The notes: generated from the letters alone by a model not told the origin. DNA of 64,000 nt from Saccharomonospora amisosensis (GCF_011761185.1 NZ_JAAOYM010000001.1:1860001-1924000), one strand, 5' to 3'; positions 46,728-64,000 are shown, counted from the first letter of the stretch. A program made the numbers and translations.

Positions 46728-47126
46728 ATGACCGCACAGCAGCCCAAGACCGCGATCAGCACGAGCAAGGCACCGCCACCGGTGGCGGCCTACTCGCAGG
46801 CTGTCCGCAAGGGCAACGTGCTACAGGTGGCGGGCCAGGTCGCGCTCGACCCCGCTACCGGCAAGCCGGTGTCCGCAGCGGTGGCCGAGCAGACGCGGCA
46901 GGTGTTCGCCAACCTCGAAGCGGTGCTGGCCGCCGCGGGCGCGAGCCTTGCCGACGTGCTGATGATGCGGGTGTACCTCACCGACGTCGCGCACTTCGCC
47001 GAGTTCAACGCCACCTACAACGAACTGGTCAGCGAGCCCTATCCGGCGCGCACGACGGTCTACGTCGGGCTGCCCGATCCGTTTCTGGTGGAGATCGACG
47101 CACTGGCCGTGCTGGATCAGCGCTAG
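46728..47126 (+). CDS. RidA-family enamine/imine deaminase
   Basis: The 132-residue protein matches the RidA (YjgF/UK114) family: VAAYSQAVRKGNVLQVAGQV, then DVLMMRVYLTDVAHFAEFN and the C-terminal PYPARTTVYVGLPDP and LVEIDALAVL. The conserved Arg residues (in MRVYL and PARTT) and the Glu of VEIDA form the inter-subunit pocket that binds the imine carboxylate in the trimer. RidA hydrolyses reactive 2-aminoacrylate-type intermediates. AAGGAGATC precedes the ATG. It is followed by the fourth 21-bp repeat array. Confidence 0.92.
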   Translation: MTAQQPKTAISTSKAPPPVAAYSQAVRKGNVLQVAGQVALDPATGKPVSAAVAEQTRQVFANLEAVLAAAGASLADVLMMRVYLTDVAHFAEFNATYNELVSEPYPARTTVYVGLPDPFLVEIDALAVLDQR

Positions 47127-47161
47127 CTGGTGGACGGAGCCCCAGGGTCCTCGGCGACGCC

Positions 47162-47239
47162 GAACTCGCGGGCGGGAACGCAGAACTCGCGGGCGAGAGC
47201 GGGGGACTCGCGGGCGAGAGCGGGGGACTCGCGAGGGAG
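47162..47239 (-). repeat. 21-bp-period intergenic repeat, copy 4 of 5
   Basis: Units in exact 21-bp register start at 47162, 47183, 47204 and 47225 (plus-strand coordinates). On the minus strand the array begins 4 nt after the stop of the DUF1844 gene and ends with the terminal CGAGTTCTGCG-type unit, the same polarity relative to a stop codon as copies 2, 3 and 5. Confidence 0.92.
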
Positions 47240-47243
47240 AAGG

Positions 47244-47612
47244 TCAGTGGACCGGACCGGTGTACTTCTCCCCGGGGCCCTGCCCCGGCGGGTCCGGCAC
47301 GGCGGAGGCCTCCCGGAACGCCCGCTGCAGGGACTGCAACCCGTCGCGCAGCGGCGCGGCGTGCAGGCCGAGATACTCGGCGGAGGAGGTGACCAGACCC
47401 GCGAGCGCGGTGATCAGCCTCCTTGCCTCGTCGAGGTCACGATGCGGGCTGGATTCCGGCTCCGCGTCGGCCAGGCCAAGCCGCTCGGCGGCGGCCGACA
47501 ACAGCATCACGGCCGCCCTGCTGATCACCTCGACACTGGGAATCTCCCGCAGTTCGCGCACGTCGGGGGAATTTTCTCCGAGTTCGCCCGCGTTGACTGT
47601 GTCGTCTTGCAC
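47244..47612 (-). CDS. DUF1844 protein
   Basis: The GTG at 47612, with GGAAGGG 8 nt upstream, gives 122 residues. The core is the DUF1844 helical domain: SVEVISRAAVMLLSAAAERL, then DLDEARRLITALAGLVTSSA and LRDGLQSLQRAFREA. Family members are small cytoplasmic helical proteins often found beside infC in actinobacteria; none has a proven role that I know. It diverges from infC across a 278-bp region that holds the infC leader. Longer readings upstream are less likely because they lack a ribosome site. Confidence 0.85.
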   Translation of the reverse strand: MQDDTVNAGELGENSPDVRELREIPSVEVISRAAVMLLSAAAERLGLADAEPESSPHRDLDEARRLITALAGLVTSSAEYLGLHAAPLRDGLQSLQRAFREASAVPDPPGQGPGEKYTGPVH

Positions 47613-47788
47613 TTCTGGTACCCTTCCATGAGCGACCAGCCTCCGAGCGATCGGGGGCCGCAAGTGGAGCCCCGCTCCCACCCGCGTCGCCGCCGAGGCG
47701 GCCGGGTCCGGTCACGCGGCATCCCGGCGGTGGTCCCGTCGGGTGGCCGTGCAAGCGTCCGGCGAGCACTGGATGCGGATCGGATTGA

Positions 47789-47829
47789 GGGCCCCGCACA
47801 CGGGTACGACACTACCTGTGCCGGGGCCC
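47789..47829 (+). promoter_or_regulatory. Strong hairpin in the infC leader
   Basis: GGGCCCCGCACA (47789-47800) pairs with TGTGCCGGGGCCC (47817-47829) with a single bulged C, and GGT/ACC can extend it inside the loop. It lies 61 nt before the infC start. No T-run follows. It could be an attenuator or a binding site for autoregulation of this translation operon. Confidence 0.6.
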
Positions 47830-47890
47830 GTGGCATGTGGGCGCCAGGGTCGGGACACGAGAACAACGACACTTGGACCAAGGAGGCCCC

Positions 47891-48451
47891 ATCAGCTCCG
47901 ATACGCGCATCAACGAGCGCATCCGCGTCCCCGAGGTACGACTCGTGGGACCGAACGGTGAGCAGGTCGGCATCGTCCGGATCGAGGACGCGCTCCGGCT
48001 TGCCCAGGAGGCCGATCTCGATCTGGTCGAGGTCGCTCCGCAGGCGCGCCCGCCAGTGGCCAAACTCATGGACTTCGGCAAGTTCAAGTACGAGAGTGCG
48101 CAGAAGGCCCGTGAGTCGCGCCGCAACCAGCAGCTCACCGTCATCAAGGAACAGAAGCTGCGTCCCAAGATCGACCCGCACGACTACGAGACGAAGAAGG
48201 GCCACGTGTCCCGCTTCCTCTCCGCGGGCAACAAGGTCAAGGTGACGATCATGTTCCGCGGGCGTGAGCAGTCCAGGCCGGAGCTCGGTTTCCGGCTACT
48301 GCAGCGGCTCGCCGACGATGTGTCCGAGCTGGGCTTCGTCGAGTCGTCGCCGAAGCAGGACGGCCGCAACATGATCATGGTGCTGGCTCCCCACAAGAAC
48401 GCGAAGGCCAAGTCGAAGGCGGCCAAGGACGCAGGCGGCGACGAGGCCTGA
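47891..48451 (+). CDS. infC: Translation initiation factor IF-3
   Basis: The gene starts at ATC 47891, 5 nt after a perfect AAGGAGG; no ATG, GTG or TTG is available at that point. The encoded [19 protein letters not shown] aligns with IF-3 N-termini from Streptomyces. The 186-residue protein has the N-domain (about residues 5-75), the Lys-rich linker and the C-domain (about 85-175, with [20 protein letters not shown] and [13 protein letters not shown]). IF-3 checks the start codon, and use of a non-canonical start is the known basis of autorepression in E. coli (AUU). It heads the infC-rpmI-rplT operon. Confidence 0.95.
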   Translation: MSSDTRINERIRVPEVRLVGPNGEQVGIVRIEDALRLAQEADLDLVEVAPQARPPVAKLMDFGKFKYESAQKARESRRNQQLTVIKEQKLRPKIDPHDYETKKGHVSRFLSAGNKVKVTIMFRGREQSRPELGFRLLQRLADDVSELGFVESSPKQDGRNMIMVLAPHKNAKAKSKAAKDAGGDEA

Positions 48452-48510
48452 CCGCCGACATCGGCGTCGGCGCAGGTGACATCCGCTTCGCGCGGTGTCG
48501 CCGAAACCCA

Positions 48511-48537
48511 GCAGCACACCGCTCGCCGGTGTGCTGC
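48511..48537 (+). promoter_or_regulatory. Intercistronic hairpin between infC and rpmI
   Basis: GCAGCACACC (48511-48520) and GGTGTGCTGC (48528-48537) are perfectly complementary around a 7-nt loop, 18 nt before the rpmI ATG. It may stabilise or regulate the ribosomal-protein part of the operon, for example as an L20 site; that is inference. Confidence 0.6.
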
Positions 48538-48555
48538 CGTCTGAAAGAGGGAAGA

Positions 48556-48750
48556 ATGCCGAAGAACAAGTCCCACAGCGGGATGTCGAAGCGTGTGAAG
48601 GTCACGGGCAGCGGCAAGATCCGTCGCCAGCAGGCCGGTCGGCGCCACCTGATGGAGAAGAAGTCCAGCCGCGTCACGCGCAGGCTCGAGGGCACGACCG
48701 AGGTCGCCGCTGCCGACGTTCGCCGCGTCAAGCGACTGCTCGGTCGCTGA
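48556..48750 (+). CDS. rpmI: 50S ribosomal protein L35
   Basis: The 64-residue basic protein [20 protein letters not shown] onwards is L35, with the conserved [28 protein letters not shown] precedes the ATG. It sits between infC and rplT in the canonical order. Confidence 0.97.
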   Translation: MPKNKSHSGMSKRVKVTGSGKIRRQQAGRRHLMEKKSSRVTRRLEGTTEVAAADVRRVKRLLGR

Positions 48751-48822
48751 GTCCGAGCGAGAACCCGCTCCCAACCCATCGGGGCGCCGCAGGTGCCCCC
48801 CCGAGACTGACAGGATGGACCC

Positions 48823-49200
48823 GTGGCACGCGTCAAGCGGGCGGTGAACGCCCAGAAGAAGCGTCGCGCAACTCTCGAGCTGGCCAGTGGTTATCGTGGC
48901 CAGCGTTCGCGGCTGTACCGCAAGGCGAAGGAGCAGACACTCCACTCGCTGAACTACGCCTACCGGGACCGCCGTGCCCGCAAGGGTGACTTCCGCCAGC
49001 TGTGGATTACCCGCATCAACGCGGCGGCCCGCGCCAACGGCGTCACCTACAACCGGTTCATCCAAGGCCTCAAGGCCGCCGGTGTCGAGGTCGACCGCAA
49101 GATCCTGGCCGAACTCGCGGTGAACGACGCGGCGGCATTCACCGCGCTCGTCGAGGTGGCCAGGAACAGCCTCCCGGCCGGCGAGCAGAAGTCGGCCTGA
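48823..49200 (+). CDS. rplT: 50S ribosomal protein L20
   Basis: The 125-residue protein (GTG start at 48823) shows the L20 pattern: [20 protein letters not shown], the long basic N-terminal helix with [15 protein letters not shown], and the globular C-terminal RNA-binding part [21 protein letters not shown]20 is needed early in large-subunit assembly and in several bacteria represses its own operon. The stop overlaps the probable CTG start of the methyltransferase gene. Confidence 0.97.
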   Translation: MARVKRAVNAQKKRRATLELASGYRGQRSRLYRKAKEQTLHSLNYAYRDRRARKGDFRQLWITRINAAARANGVTYNRFIQGLKAAGVEVDRKILAELAVNDAAAFTALVEVARNSLPAGEQKSA

Positions 49201-50009
49201 TCAGCGACAGCTCACCCGGGCACGTCCTGTATACCCACAGGACGCCCCGGGTCGTCGCGGCAAGGCGCCTGACCACCCGCTCCGGCAGGGCCGAGGCCGG
49301 TCGCTTCCTCGCCGAGGGCGCGCAGGCGGTACGGGAGGCCCTGACGCACGGCCGGGTGCGCGAGGTGTTCGTCACCGAGCCCGCGTTCTGCCGCCACGAG
49401 GAGCTGCTGCGGCGCGCACCCAAGGTCTCGCTCGTCACGCAGCGGGCCGCCGAGCTGCTGTCGGAAACCGTGTCGCCACAGGGCATCGTGGCGGTGTGCG
49501 AGGAGATCACCGTTCCGCTCGCGACAGCGCTGGCGGGCGTCCCCCGTCAGGTTGCCGTGCTCGTCGGAGTCACCGACCCCGGTAACGCCGGAACGGTGCT
49601 GAGGGTGGCCGACGCCGCGGGTGCCGATGCGGTGGTGTTCGCGGGAGAGGCCGTCGACGTGCACAACGGCAAGTGCGTGCGTGCCTCCACAGGAAGCCTG
49701 TTCCACCTTCCCGTCGCAACGGAACGCGATGTGGCCACGGTGCTGGCGCAGTGTCGGCGTGCCGGGTTGCGCACCGTCGCCGCGCACGGCTACGCCGAGC
49801 ACGATCTCACCGCGGCGCCGTGGCTTCGGGAGCCGACGGCGTGGCTGTTCGGAAGTGAGGCCCACGGGCTGCCACCCGAGGTGCTCGAAGCGGCCGAGAC
49901 GGCCGTGCGCGTTCCCATTCTCGGCAGGGCGGAGAGCCTCAACCTCGCCACGGCCGCCGCCGTATGCCTGTACGCGCGGGTACTGACCCACGGCCAGGCC
50001 GAAGGGTGA
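49197..50009 (+). CDS. SpoU-family (TrmH/TsnR-like) rRNA/tRNA 2'-O-methyltransferase
   Basis: The 270-residue product contains all three SpoU motifs: motif 1 [12 protein letters not shown], motif 2 [10 protein letters not shown] and motif 3 [19 protein letters not shown]. An N-terminal substrate-binding domain begins [20 protein letters not shown]. The fold is a knotted SAM-binding domain; M. tuberculosis has tsnR at this place between rplT and pheS. No ATG, GTG or TTG is found near the expected start. CTG 49197 overlaps the rplT stop as CTGA, the same 4-nt coupling used elsewhere in the window, so I take it as the start with reservation. Confidence 0.9.
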   Translation: MISDSSPGHVLYTHRTPRVVAARRLTTRSGRAEAGRFLAEGAQAVREALTHGRVREVFVTEPAFCRHEELLRRAPKVSLVTQRAAELLSETVSPQGIVAVCEEITVPLATALAGVPRQVAVLVGVTDPGNAGTVLRVADAAGADAVVFAGEAVDVHNGKCVRASTGSLFHLPVATERDVATVLAQCRRAGLRTVAAHGYAEHDLTAAPWLREPTAWLFGSEAHGLPPEVLEAAETAVRVPILGRAESLNLATAAAVCLYARVLTHGQAEG

Positions 50010-51178
<1,169 letters not shown>

Positions 51179-51179
<1 letters not shown>

Positions 51180-53719
51180 TGCGGGTCCCCGTCAGCTGGC
51201 TGAAAGAACACCTCGAGCTCAGCGACGACGTCACGGCGGAGCAGCTTGCGGACGCCTTCGTGCGCGTCGGCATCGAGGTCGACGGCGTGCACGAACTCGA
51301 ACCGGTACAGGGGCCGCTCGTCATCGGCCGGGTCGTCGAGATCACCGAGCTCACCGAGTTCAAGAAGCCGATCAGGTACTGCCGGGTGGACGTGGGCGCG
51401 GTCGCAGGCGACGCCGACCGCGACGAAGACAGTGCCGACCGTGACGCTGTCGAGTCCGTGTTGCCACCCACCAACGGCATCATCTGCGGTGCCACCAACT
51501 TCGCGGAGGGCGACCTGGTCGTGGTCGCACTGCCGGGTGCCGTGCTGCCAGGCGGGTTCGCCATCTCGGCGCGCAAGACGTACGGGCACGTCAGCGAGGG
51601 CATGATCTGCTCGGCGCGCGAACTCGGCCTCGGCGACGACCACACGGGCATCCTCGTGCTGCCCTCCGGCACGGCCGGTCCCGGCGACGACGCTCACGAG
51701 GTACTGGACTTCGACGACGCCGTGCTGGAGCTGGAACCAACCCCGGACCTCGGCCACACGCTGTCGGTCCGCGGCCTGGTGCGGGAACTGGGGTGCGCGC
51801 TGGACGCGCCGTTCGGCGACCCGGGCGCACAGGACGTGCCCGACGCCGAGACCGACGCGTGGCCGGTGCACATCGAGGACACCGAAGGCTGCCGCAGATT
51901 CGTGCTGCGCAGGGTGACCGGGCTCGACGCGGGTGTGCCTACTCCGTGGTGGATGCGGCGCAGGCTGCTGCTGGCGGGGATGCGTCCCATCTCGCTGGCC
52001 GTGGACGTCACCAACTACGTGATGCTCGAACTCGGCCACCCGCTGCACGCCTTCGACACCGGGTCCATCAAGGGTGACCTGGTGGTGCGCAGGGCCAAGG
52101 CGGGGGAGAAGCTCACCACGCTCGACGACGTCGAGCGGGAGCTGGACCCCGACGACGTGGTGATCGCCGACGACACCGGGGCGATCTCGCTTGCGGGCAC
52201 CATGGGCGGGGCGAGCACCGAGATCAGCTCCAGCAGCACCGACGTGCTGCTGGAGGCGGCGCACTGGGACCCGGCGTCGATCAGCAGGACCGCCCGAAGG
52301 CACCGGCTGTTCTCCGAGGCCGCCAAGCGTTTCGAGCGCTTCACCGACCCGGAGTTGTGCGCCGTGGCCGTCGAGCGCGCGGCCCGGCTGCTGCGGCAGT
52401 ACGGCGACGGTGGCATCCAGCCTGGCCGCACCGACGAGGGGCAGGTCGATCCGCCCGCCGCCATCACGATGCCGATCAGCCTGCCCGACCAGGTGGCGGG
52501 GGTGCGCTACGAGCGCGGTGTCACCGTGCGCAGGCTGACCCAGATCGGTTGCCGGGTCGCGATCGGCACCGGCGACGACGGCACCGCCGTGGTCACAGCC
52601 GTACCGCCGAGCTGGCGCGCTGACCTCGTACAGCCCATGGACCTCGTGGAGGAGGTGCTGCGGCTGGAGGGCTACGACAGCATCCCGTCTGTGCTGCCCG
52701 CCGCGCCGGCGGGCCGTGGGCTCACCGAGGCGCAACGCCGCAGGCGCGCCGTCTCAAGGGCACTGGCGGAGGCGGGCTACGTCGAGGTGCTGCCGTTCCC
52801 GTTCGTCTCGGCGTCGGTGTGGGACGCGTTCTCGCTGCCCGACGACGACGCACGCAGGCGCACCATGACCGTGCTCAACCCGCTGGAGTCGGACAAGAAC
52901 CAGCTCGCGACCACGCTGCTGCCGGGGTTGCTGGAGACGTTGCAGCGCAACATCTCGCGCGGCTTGCGTGATCTGGCGCTGTACCACATCGGGCAGGTCG
53001 TGCGGCCGGGGGCGGAGCAGGGCGCGGCGCCCGACCCGAGGGTGGACCGCAGGCCGGACGAGCGGGAACTGGCCGCGCTCGAGGCGGCCGTGCCCGCCCA
53101 GCCGTTGCACGTCGCGGCGGTACTTACCGGGCAGCGCAGGCGCGCGGGCTGGTGGGGCGCCGGTGAGGACGCCAACTGGGCCGACGCGGTCCAGGCCGCG
53201 CGGCTCATCGGCGAGGCCGCGGGCGTGAAGGTTCGCACCGAGTCGGCGGACATGCTGCCGTGGCACCCGGGTCGCTGTGCGCGCCTGCTCGTGGACGGCG
53301 TTCCGGTCGGCCACGCGGGTGAGCTGCACCCGAAGGTGGTCGAGGCGCTTGAGCTGCCGAGGCGGACGGTGGCGATGGAACTCGACCTGGACGCCGTGCC
53401 GCTGGTGCGGCGCAGGCCCGCACCGTCGATCTCGCCGTTCCCTCCGGTGCTGCTCGACGTCGCGCTCGTGGTGGACGCCCAGGTCCCCTCGGCCGAGTTG
53501 GCCGACGCGCTGCGCGGCGGTGCGGGCGACTTGATCGAGGACGTCACGCTGTTCGACAGCTACACCGGTGAGCAGATCGGCGAGGGCAACCGGTCGCTGG
53601 CGTACAAGCTGCGGTTCCGCGCGCCTGACCGCACGCTCACGGTGGAGGAGGCGACGCGGGCGCGGGACGCGGCGGTGGAGGCCGCGAAGGAGCGCTTCGG
53701 GGCGGTTCTGCGCGGCTGA
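51179..53719 (+). CDS. pheT: Phenylalanyl-tRNA synthetase beta subunit
   Basis: The 846-residue protein starts at GTG 51179, one base into the pheS stop (TAGTG), with GGAGG upstream. It has RVPVSWLKEHLEL, an EMAP/tRNA-binding-like domain (about 40-150), the B3/B4 editing domain (about 210-370), the B5 domain (about 405-480), a catalytic-core-like domain and a C-terminal anticodon-binding FDX-ACB domain (about 750-846, SISPFPPVLLDVALVVDAQV). The length fits actinobacterial PheT. A 21-bp repeat array follows. Confidence 0.97.
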
Positions 53720-53728
53720 GACTGACTG

Positions 53729-53791
53729 CCCGCGAGTCCCCCGCTCCTGCCCGCGAGTCCCCCGCTCCTGTCCGCGAGTTCTGCGCTCGTG
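53729..53791 (+). repeat. 21-bp-period intergenic repeat, copy 5 of 5
   Basis: Three units start at 53729, 53750 and 53771; the first two are identical to the first unit of copy 2, the third is the terminal type with CGAGTTCTGCG. The array begins 9 nt after the pheT stop and separates pheT from the arginine operon. Confidence 0.92.
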
Positions 53792-53834
53792 CCTACCATC
53801 GAGAGCCGTGAACGAGTGCCGCGACGAATCCCGT

Positions 53835-56043
<2,209 letters not shown>

Positions 56044-56047
<4 letters not shown>

Positions 56048-56963
56048 CCGACTCGCAGTCCCTGATCGGTGCCGACGAGCGCCTGGTGAGCGCGTCGCAG
56101 AAGGCGGAGGTGCTCATCGAGGCGCTGCCGTGGTTGCGGCGTTTCCACGGCGCCACCGTTGTCGTCAAGTACGGCGGCAACGCGATGACCGACGACGCCC
56201 TCAAGCGTGCCTTCGCCCAGGACATGGTGTTCCTGCGGATAGCGGGGCTGCGCCCGGTCGTTGTGCACGGCGGCGGGCCGCAGATCTCGGCGATGCTGGA
56301 CCGGCTCGGGCTCGCCGGCGAGTTCAAGGGCGGCCTGCGGGTCACCACGCCGGAGGCCATGGACGTGGTGCGGATGGTGCTCGTCGGGCAGGTGAGCAGG
56401 GAACTGGTCGGCCTGATCAACGCGCACGGGCCCTACGCCGTCGGCATCTCCGGTGAGGACGCGCACCTGTTCACCGCGGAACGCAAACAGGCCACTGTGG
56501 ATGGTGAACCGGTCGACGTCGGGCTGGTCGGGGAGGTCGCCGACGTCAACCCCGACGCGGTGCTCGACATCGTCAACGCGGGCAGGATACCCGTGGTGTC
56601 CACAGTGGCTCCGGACGTCGACGGCGTGGTGCACAACGTCAACGCCGACACGGCGGCTGGCGCGCTGGCCGCCGCGCTCGGCGCGGAGAAGCTGGTGGTG
56701 CTCACCGACGTGGAGGGCCTGTACGCCGACTGGCCCGACCGGTCCTCACTGGTGGACCGGATCACCGCGGACCGGCTCGAGCGGATGCTGCCCGACCTGG
56801 CCAGCGGCATGATCCCGAAGATGGAGGCGTGCCTTCGGGCGGTCAACGGTGGCGTGCGCAGGGCACACGTGATCGACGGCAGGATCGCGCATTCGGTGCT
56901 GCTGGAAGTGTTCACCTCGCGGGGCATCGGCACGATGGTCCTGCCGAAGGACGGGGGCGAGTA

Positions 56964-56964
<1 letters not shown>
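56044..56964 (+). CDS. argB: Acetylglutamate kinase
   Basis: ATG 56044 overlaps the argJ stop (ATGA). The 306-residue protein has the amino-acid-kinase motifs [10 protein letters not shown] and [10 protein letters not shown] near the N-terminus, and [11 protein letters not shown] and [15 protein letters not shown] in the C-terminal ATP-binding half. The N-terminal helix (about residues 8-30) is of the kind that forms the hexameric, arginine-inhibited form in other bacteria, suggesting feedback control. It phosphorylates N-acetylglutamate. Confidence 0.97.
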
Positions 56965-62227
<5,263 letters not shown>

Positions 62228-62309
62228 AGTGCCACCCGGTCCTTTGGACGGCCCGGGCGAAGCGGGATTCAGCGGCACCGGTGAGGAACGTGAGCCGCCG
62301 ACAAGAACG

Positions 62310-62771
62310 TCACCGTGACACCACTTCCCCGGTCCTTGTGTGCGTGCCGAAGGTTCGCCGGTGGTAGGTCAGCGGCGCGCCGCCGCTGGACTCGGCGTGG
62401 CACACGTCGCCGAGCACGAGATCGGCCACCGTGCGGCCGAGGAAGACACCGGCTCCCGGGATGCGTGGCACGCCCGCGTGTGTTCGCCACGGCGTGCCCG
62501 CGAACTTGGCGGCACCGCCCTTGCGCGCGAATCGCGAGGCCAGTGCCGCCTGCCCGTTGCCGAGCACGTTGACGCCGAACCGGCGGGTCCTGCGCAGCAC
62601 GGCCAGCAGCGCCGAGTGCCGGTCGAGCGCCACGAGCACCATGGGCGGATCCATCGACAGCGAGGCGAAGGCGCTGACGGTGGTGCCGTGCGGCAGCACG
62701 GAGTCCATGCCTGTCACGACCGCTACCGGCGTGCACACCTGTGCCATCGCCGCGCGAAAGGCCGGGTTCAT
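62310..62771 (-). CDS. Flavin reductase-like FMN-binding protein
   Basis: ATG 62771 gives 153 residues of the flavin-reductase split-barrel family: FRAAMAQVCTPVAVVTG, PHGTTVSAFASLSMDPPMVL and RFGVNVLGNGQ, followed by HAGVPRIPGAGVFLG and a C-terminal TYHRRTFG. Such proteins reduce FMN or FAD with NAD(P)H and feed two-component monooxygenases. The start has no strong ribosome site; TTG 62807 would add 12 residues. It diverges from a luciferase-like oxidoreductase gene, a possible monooxygenase partner. Confidence 0.87.
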   Translation of the reverse strand: MNPAFRAAMAQVCTPVAVVTGMDSVLPHGTTVSAFASLSMDPPMVLVALDRHSALLAVLRRTRRFGVNVLGNGQAALASRFARKGGAAKFAGTPWRTHAGVPRIPGAGVFLGRTVADLVLGDVCHAESSGGAPLTYHRRTFGTHTRTGEVVSR

Positions 62772-62972
62772 GCGGCCGCGCCCGCTGGCTCGCCGCGCGA
62801 CCGACAAGCCAGCGGCGGCGCCTCACGGGCGTTGCCGCTGGGTGGTGTCGCTGTCATCGGTGGTCCCTTCGCTTCGCCGGTTTGCCATGGGTTCTGTCAG
62901 GGAGGCTACGGGCGCGCGGCGCCCGCGCCGTCTCAGTTGTGAGACCTGACGCGATCGCGCTTTTCGCGCGTC

Positions 62973-63003
62973 TTGACCTGGAGTGCGCTCCAGCGGCTAG
63001 CGT
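62973..63003 (+). promoter_or_regulatory. MerR-type promoter with 19-bp spacer and dyad
   Basis: TTGACC (62973-62978) and TAGCGT (62998-63003) are 19 nt apart, longer than the optimal 17. The spacer contains the inverted repeat CTGGAG-TGCG-CTCCAG (starting at the last C of the -35, 62978-62993). This arrangement is characteristic of promoters activated by MerR-family regulators through DNA twisting. No MerR gene lies in the window. Confidence 0.7.
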
Positions 63004-63044
63004 GCGGGAGCACGGATCTGCCATCCGAAACAGGGGAGCGCTTC

Positions 63045-63920
63045 ATGGAGCTCGGCTTTCACATCCCGATCTTCGACATCGACGGTGGCACAGGCTCGAT
63101 CGCAGGCGAGCTGGCCAGGGTGGGCGCCTCGGCGGAGGCCAGCGGCGCCACCTGGCTGTCCTTCATGGACCACTTCTTCCAGATCGAGCCGACCGGGCTC
63201 CCGGCCGAGGCGCACATGCTGGAGGGCTACACCACGCTCGGCTACCTGGCCGCGCACACCTCCACGATCGAGCTCGGCCTGCTCGTCACGGGGGTGACCT
63301 ACCGGCACCCCGGACTGCTCGCCAAGATCGTCACCACGCTGGACGTGCTCTCCGGCGGCCGCGCCGCGCTGGGCATCGGCGCCGCCTGGTTCGAACGTGA
63401 ACACCGAGGTCTGGGGGTGCCGTTCCCGCCGGTGGCCGAGCGGTTCGAGCGGCTGGAGGAGACGCTGCGCATCTGCGGCCAGATGTGGGACCCGGACAAC
63501 AACGGGCCGTTCGAGGGTAAGCACTACCAGCTGGCCGAGACGCTGTGCTCGCCACAGCCGATCCACCGGCCGAAGGTGCTCATCGGGGGCGGCGGGGAAC
63601 GCAAGACGCTGCGCCTGGTGGCGCGGTACGGCGACGCCTGCAACCTGTTCGCCTCCTCACCTGCCGACGTCGAACACAAGCTCGACGTCCTGCGACGGCA
63701 CTGTGACGACGTCGGCAGGGACTACGACGACATCCACAAGACGGTGCTGGCCAACAATCCACGGCCGAGCCCCGACACCCGCGACCAGTTCGTGCGTGCG
63801 ATGGCCGACTACGCCAAGCTCGGCGTACGAACCGTCGTCGTCACGCCGACCACCGGTTCGCCGGCGGCATGGATCGACGGCATGGCACCCGCCGTCGCGC
63901 AGCTCGCCGAACTCGGCTGA
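63045..63920 (+). CDS. Luciferase-like (LLM) flavin/F420-dependent oxidoreductase
   Basis: ATG 63045 with AGGGGAG 6 nt upstream gives 291 residues of the bacterial-luciferase-like TIM-barrel family. Features are ELGFHIPIFDIDGG at the first strand, ASGATWLSFMDHFFQIE, LGLLVTGVTYRHPGLLAKIV, and VLSGGRAALGIGAAWFEREH, with PKVLIGGGGERKTLRLVARY near residue 180. Actinobacterial members of this subtype usually use coenzyme F420, although FMNH2-dependent monooxygenases share the fold. The divergent flavin reductase makes the FMN option worth testing. A MerR-type promoter lies about 40 bp upstream. Confidence 0.9.
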   Translation: MELGFHIPIFDIDGGTGSIAGELARVGASAEASGATWLSFMDHFFQIEPTGLPAEAHMLEGYTTLGYLAAHTSTIELGLLVTGVTYRHPGLLAKIVTTLDVLSGGRAALGIGAAWFEREHRGLGVPFPPVAERFERLEETLRICGQMWDPDNNGPFEGKHYQLAETLCSPQPIHRPKVLIGGGGERKTLRLVARYGDACNLFASSPADVEHKLDVLRRHCDDVGRDYDDIHKTVLANNPRPSPDTRDQFVRAMADYAKLGVRTVVVTPTTGSPAAWIDGMAPAVAQLAELG

Positions 63921-63980
63921 CGGTGCGGCCTCGGGTGCGGCCGCCACGAACTTGTCGGTACCCGGTGCCATCCTGCCGGT

Positions 63981-64000
63981 GTGATCACCGAGTTCGATGC
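63981..64000 (+). CDS. Possible 5' end of a gene cut by the window edge
   Basis: A GTG at 63981 opens a frame reading (M)ITEFD up to the right edge. Only six codons are visible, there is no strong ribosome site, and the call rests on position after the oxidoreductase stop. Low confidence. Confidence 0.25.

Noticed and set aside
62228-62309. Terminator after argH
   Set aside because: Only a short GTCC-TTT-GGAC palindrome and weak pairing are present, with no T-run, so I do not call a terminator.

Overview
The window is high-GC DNA with dense, mostly bidirectional coding, frequent GTG starts and 4-nt ATGA/GTGA overlaps, typical of an actinomycete. The core gene order (polA, rpsA, coaE ... uvrB ... 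a metallo-beta-lactamase-fold gene, uvrA ... infC-rpmI-rplT-tsnR-pheS-pheT-argCJBDFRGH) matches the Rv1629-Rv1659 region of Mycobacterium tuberculosis as I remember it. UvrB and UvrA begin with the actinobacterial N-termini, CoaE carries the actinobacterial C-terminal GrpB-like domain, and a luciferase-like flavin/F420 oxidoreductase is present. My inference is a Pseudonocardiaceae-type genus (Saccharomonospora/Amycolatopsis/Prauserella-like), not Mycobacterium. I found no tRNA, rRNA, CRISPR array, insertion sequence or prophage gene.

Layout. Positions 1-3570 hold an edge-truncated acidic protein, an alpha/beta hydrolase, a LysR regulator and a hotdog thioesterase. Positions 3633-11615 hold polA, a secreted Cys-rich protein, a Rossmann-like protein, a methyltransferase, rpsA with a near-perfect terminator, and the coaE fusion. 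Positions 11629-19167 are a transport and activation unit: a divergent PaaX-family regulator, a fused LivF-LivG ATPase, LivH, LivM, a LivK-like lipoprotein and an acyl-CoA synthetase, all overlapping by a few bases. Positions 19333-22838 hold a Tat-exported acetamidase/formamidase, a DUF402 protein and a PucR-type regulator. uvrB (23255-25414) is followed by about 18 kb of accessory genes before uvrA (43243).

The accessory block contains several distinct systems. One is a two-gene ABC system whose ATPase is fused through membrane segments to a CocE/S15-type serine hydrolase. Another is a TerC-family protein behind what looks like a yybP-ykoY manganese riboswitch. There is also an S9 peptidase, a RES/Xre-type toxin-antitoxin pair, AraC and Nudix genes, and an ArsR/SRPBCC pair whose SRPBCC gene is frameshifted. 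The clearest specialised system is a guanidine-I riboswitch directly in front of a GdmH-like guanidine hydrolase and a sodium:solute symporter, which I read as a guanidine uptake and hydrolysis operon.

The right third is core biosynthesis: uvrA, a translation cluster (infC with an AUC start, rpmI, rplT, a SpoU methyltransferase, pheS, pheT) and the complete arginine pathway argCJBDFRGH. The argC promoter overlaps an ARG box and appears to make a leaderless mRNA. ArgF carries an unusual HDLP in place of the canonical HCLP motif. The window ends with a divergent flavin reductase / luciferase-like oxidoreductase pair, with a MerR-type 19-bp-spacer promoter in front of the latter.

Two features cut across regions. 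A 21-bp-period repeat family occurs at five intergenic sites, four of them directly after a stop codon in the same orientation. Many genes also have a TANNNT -10 element only 6-7 nt before the start codon, suggesting leaderless transcripts.
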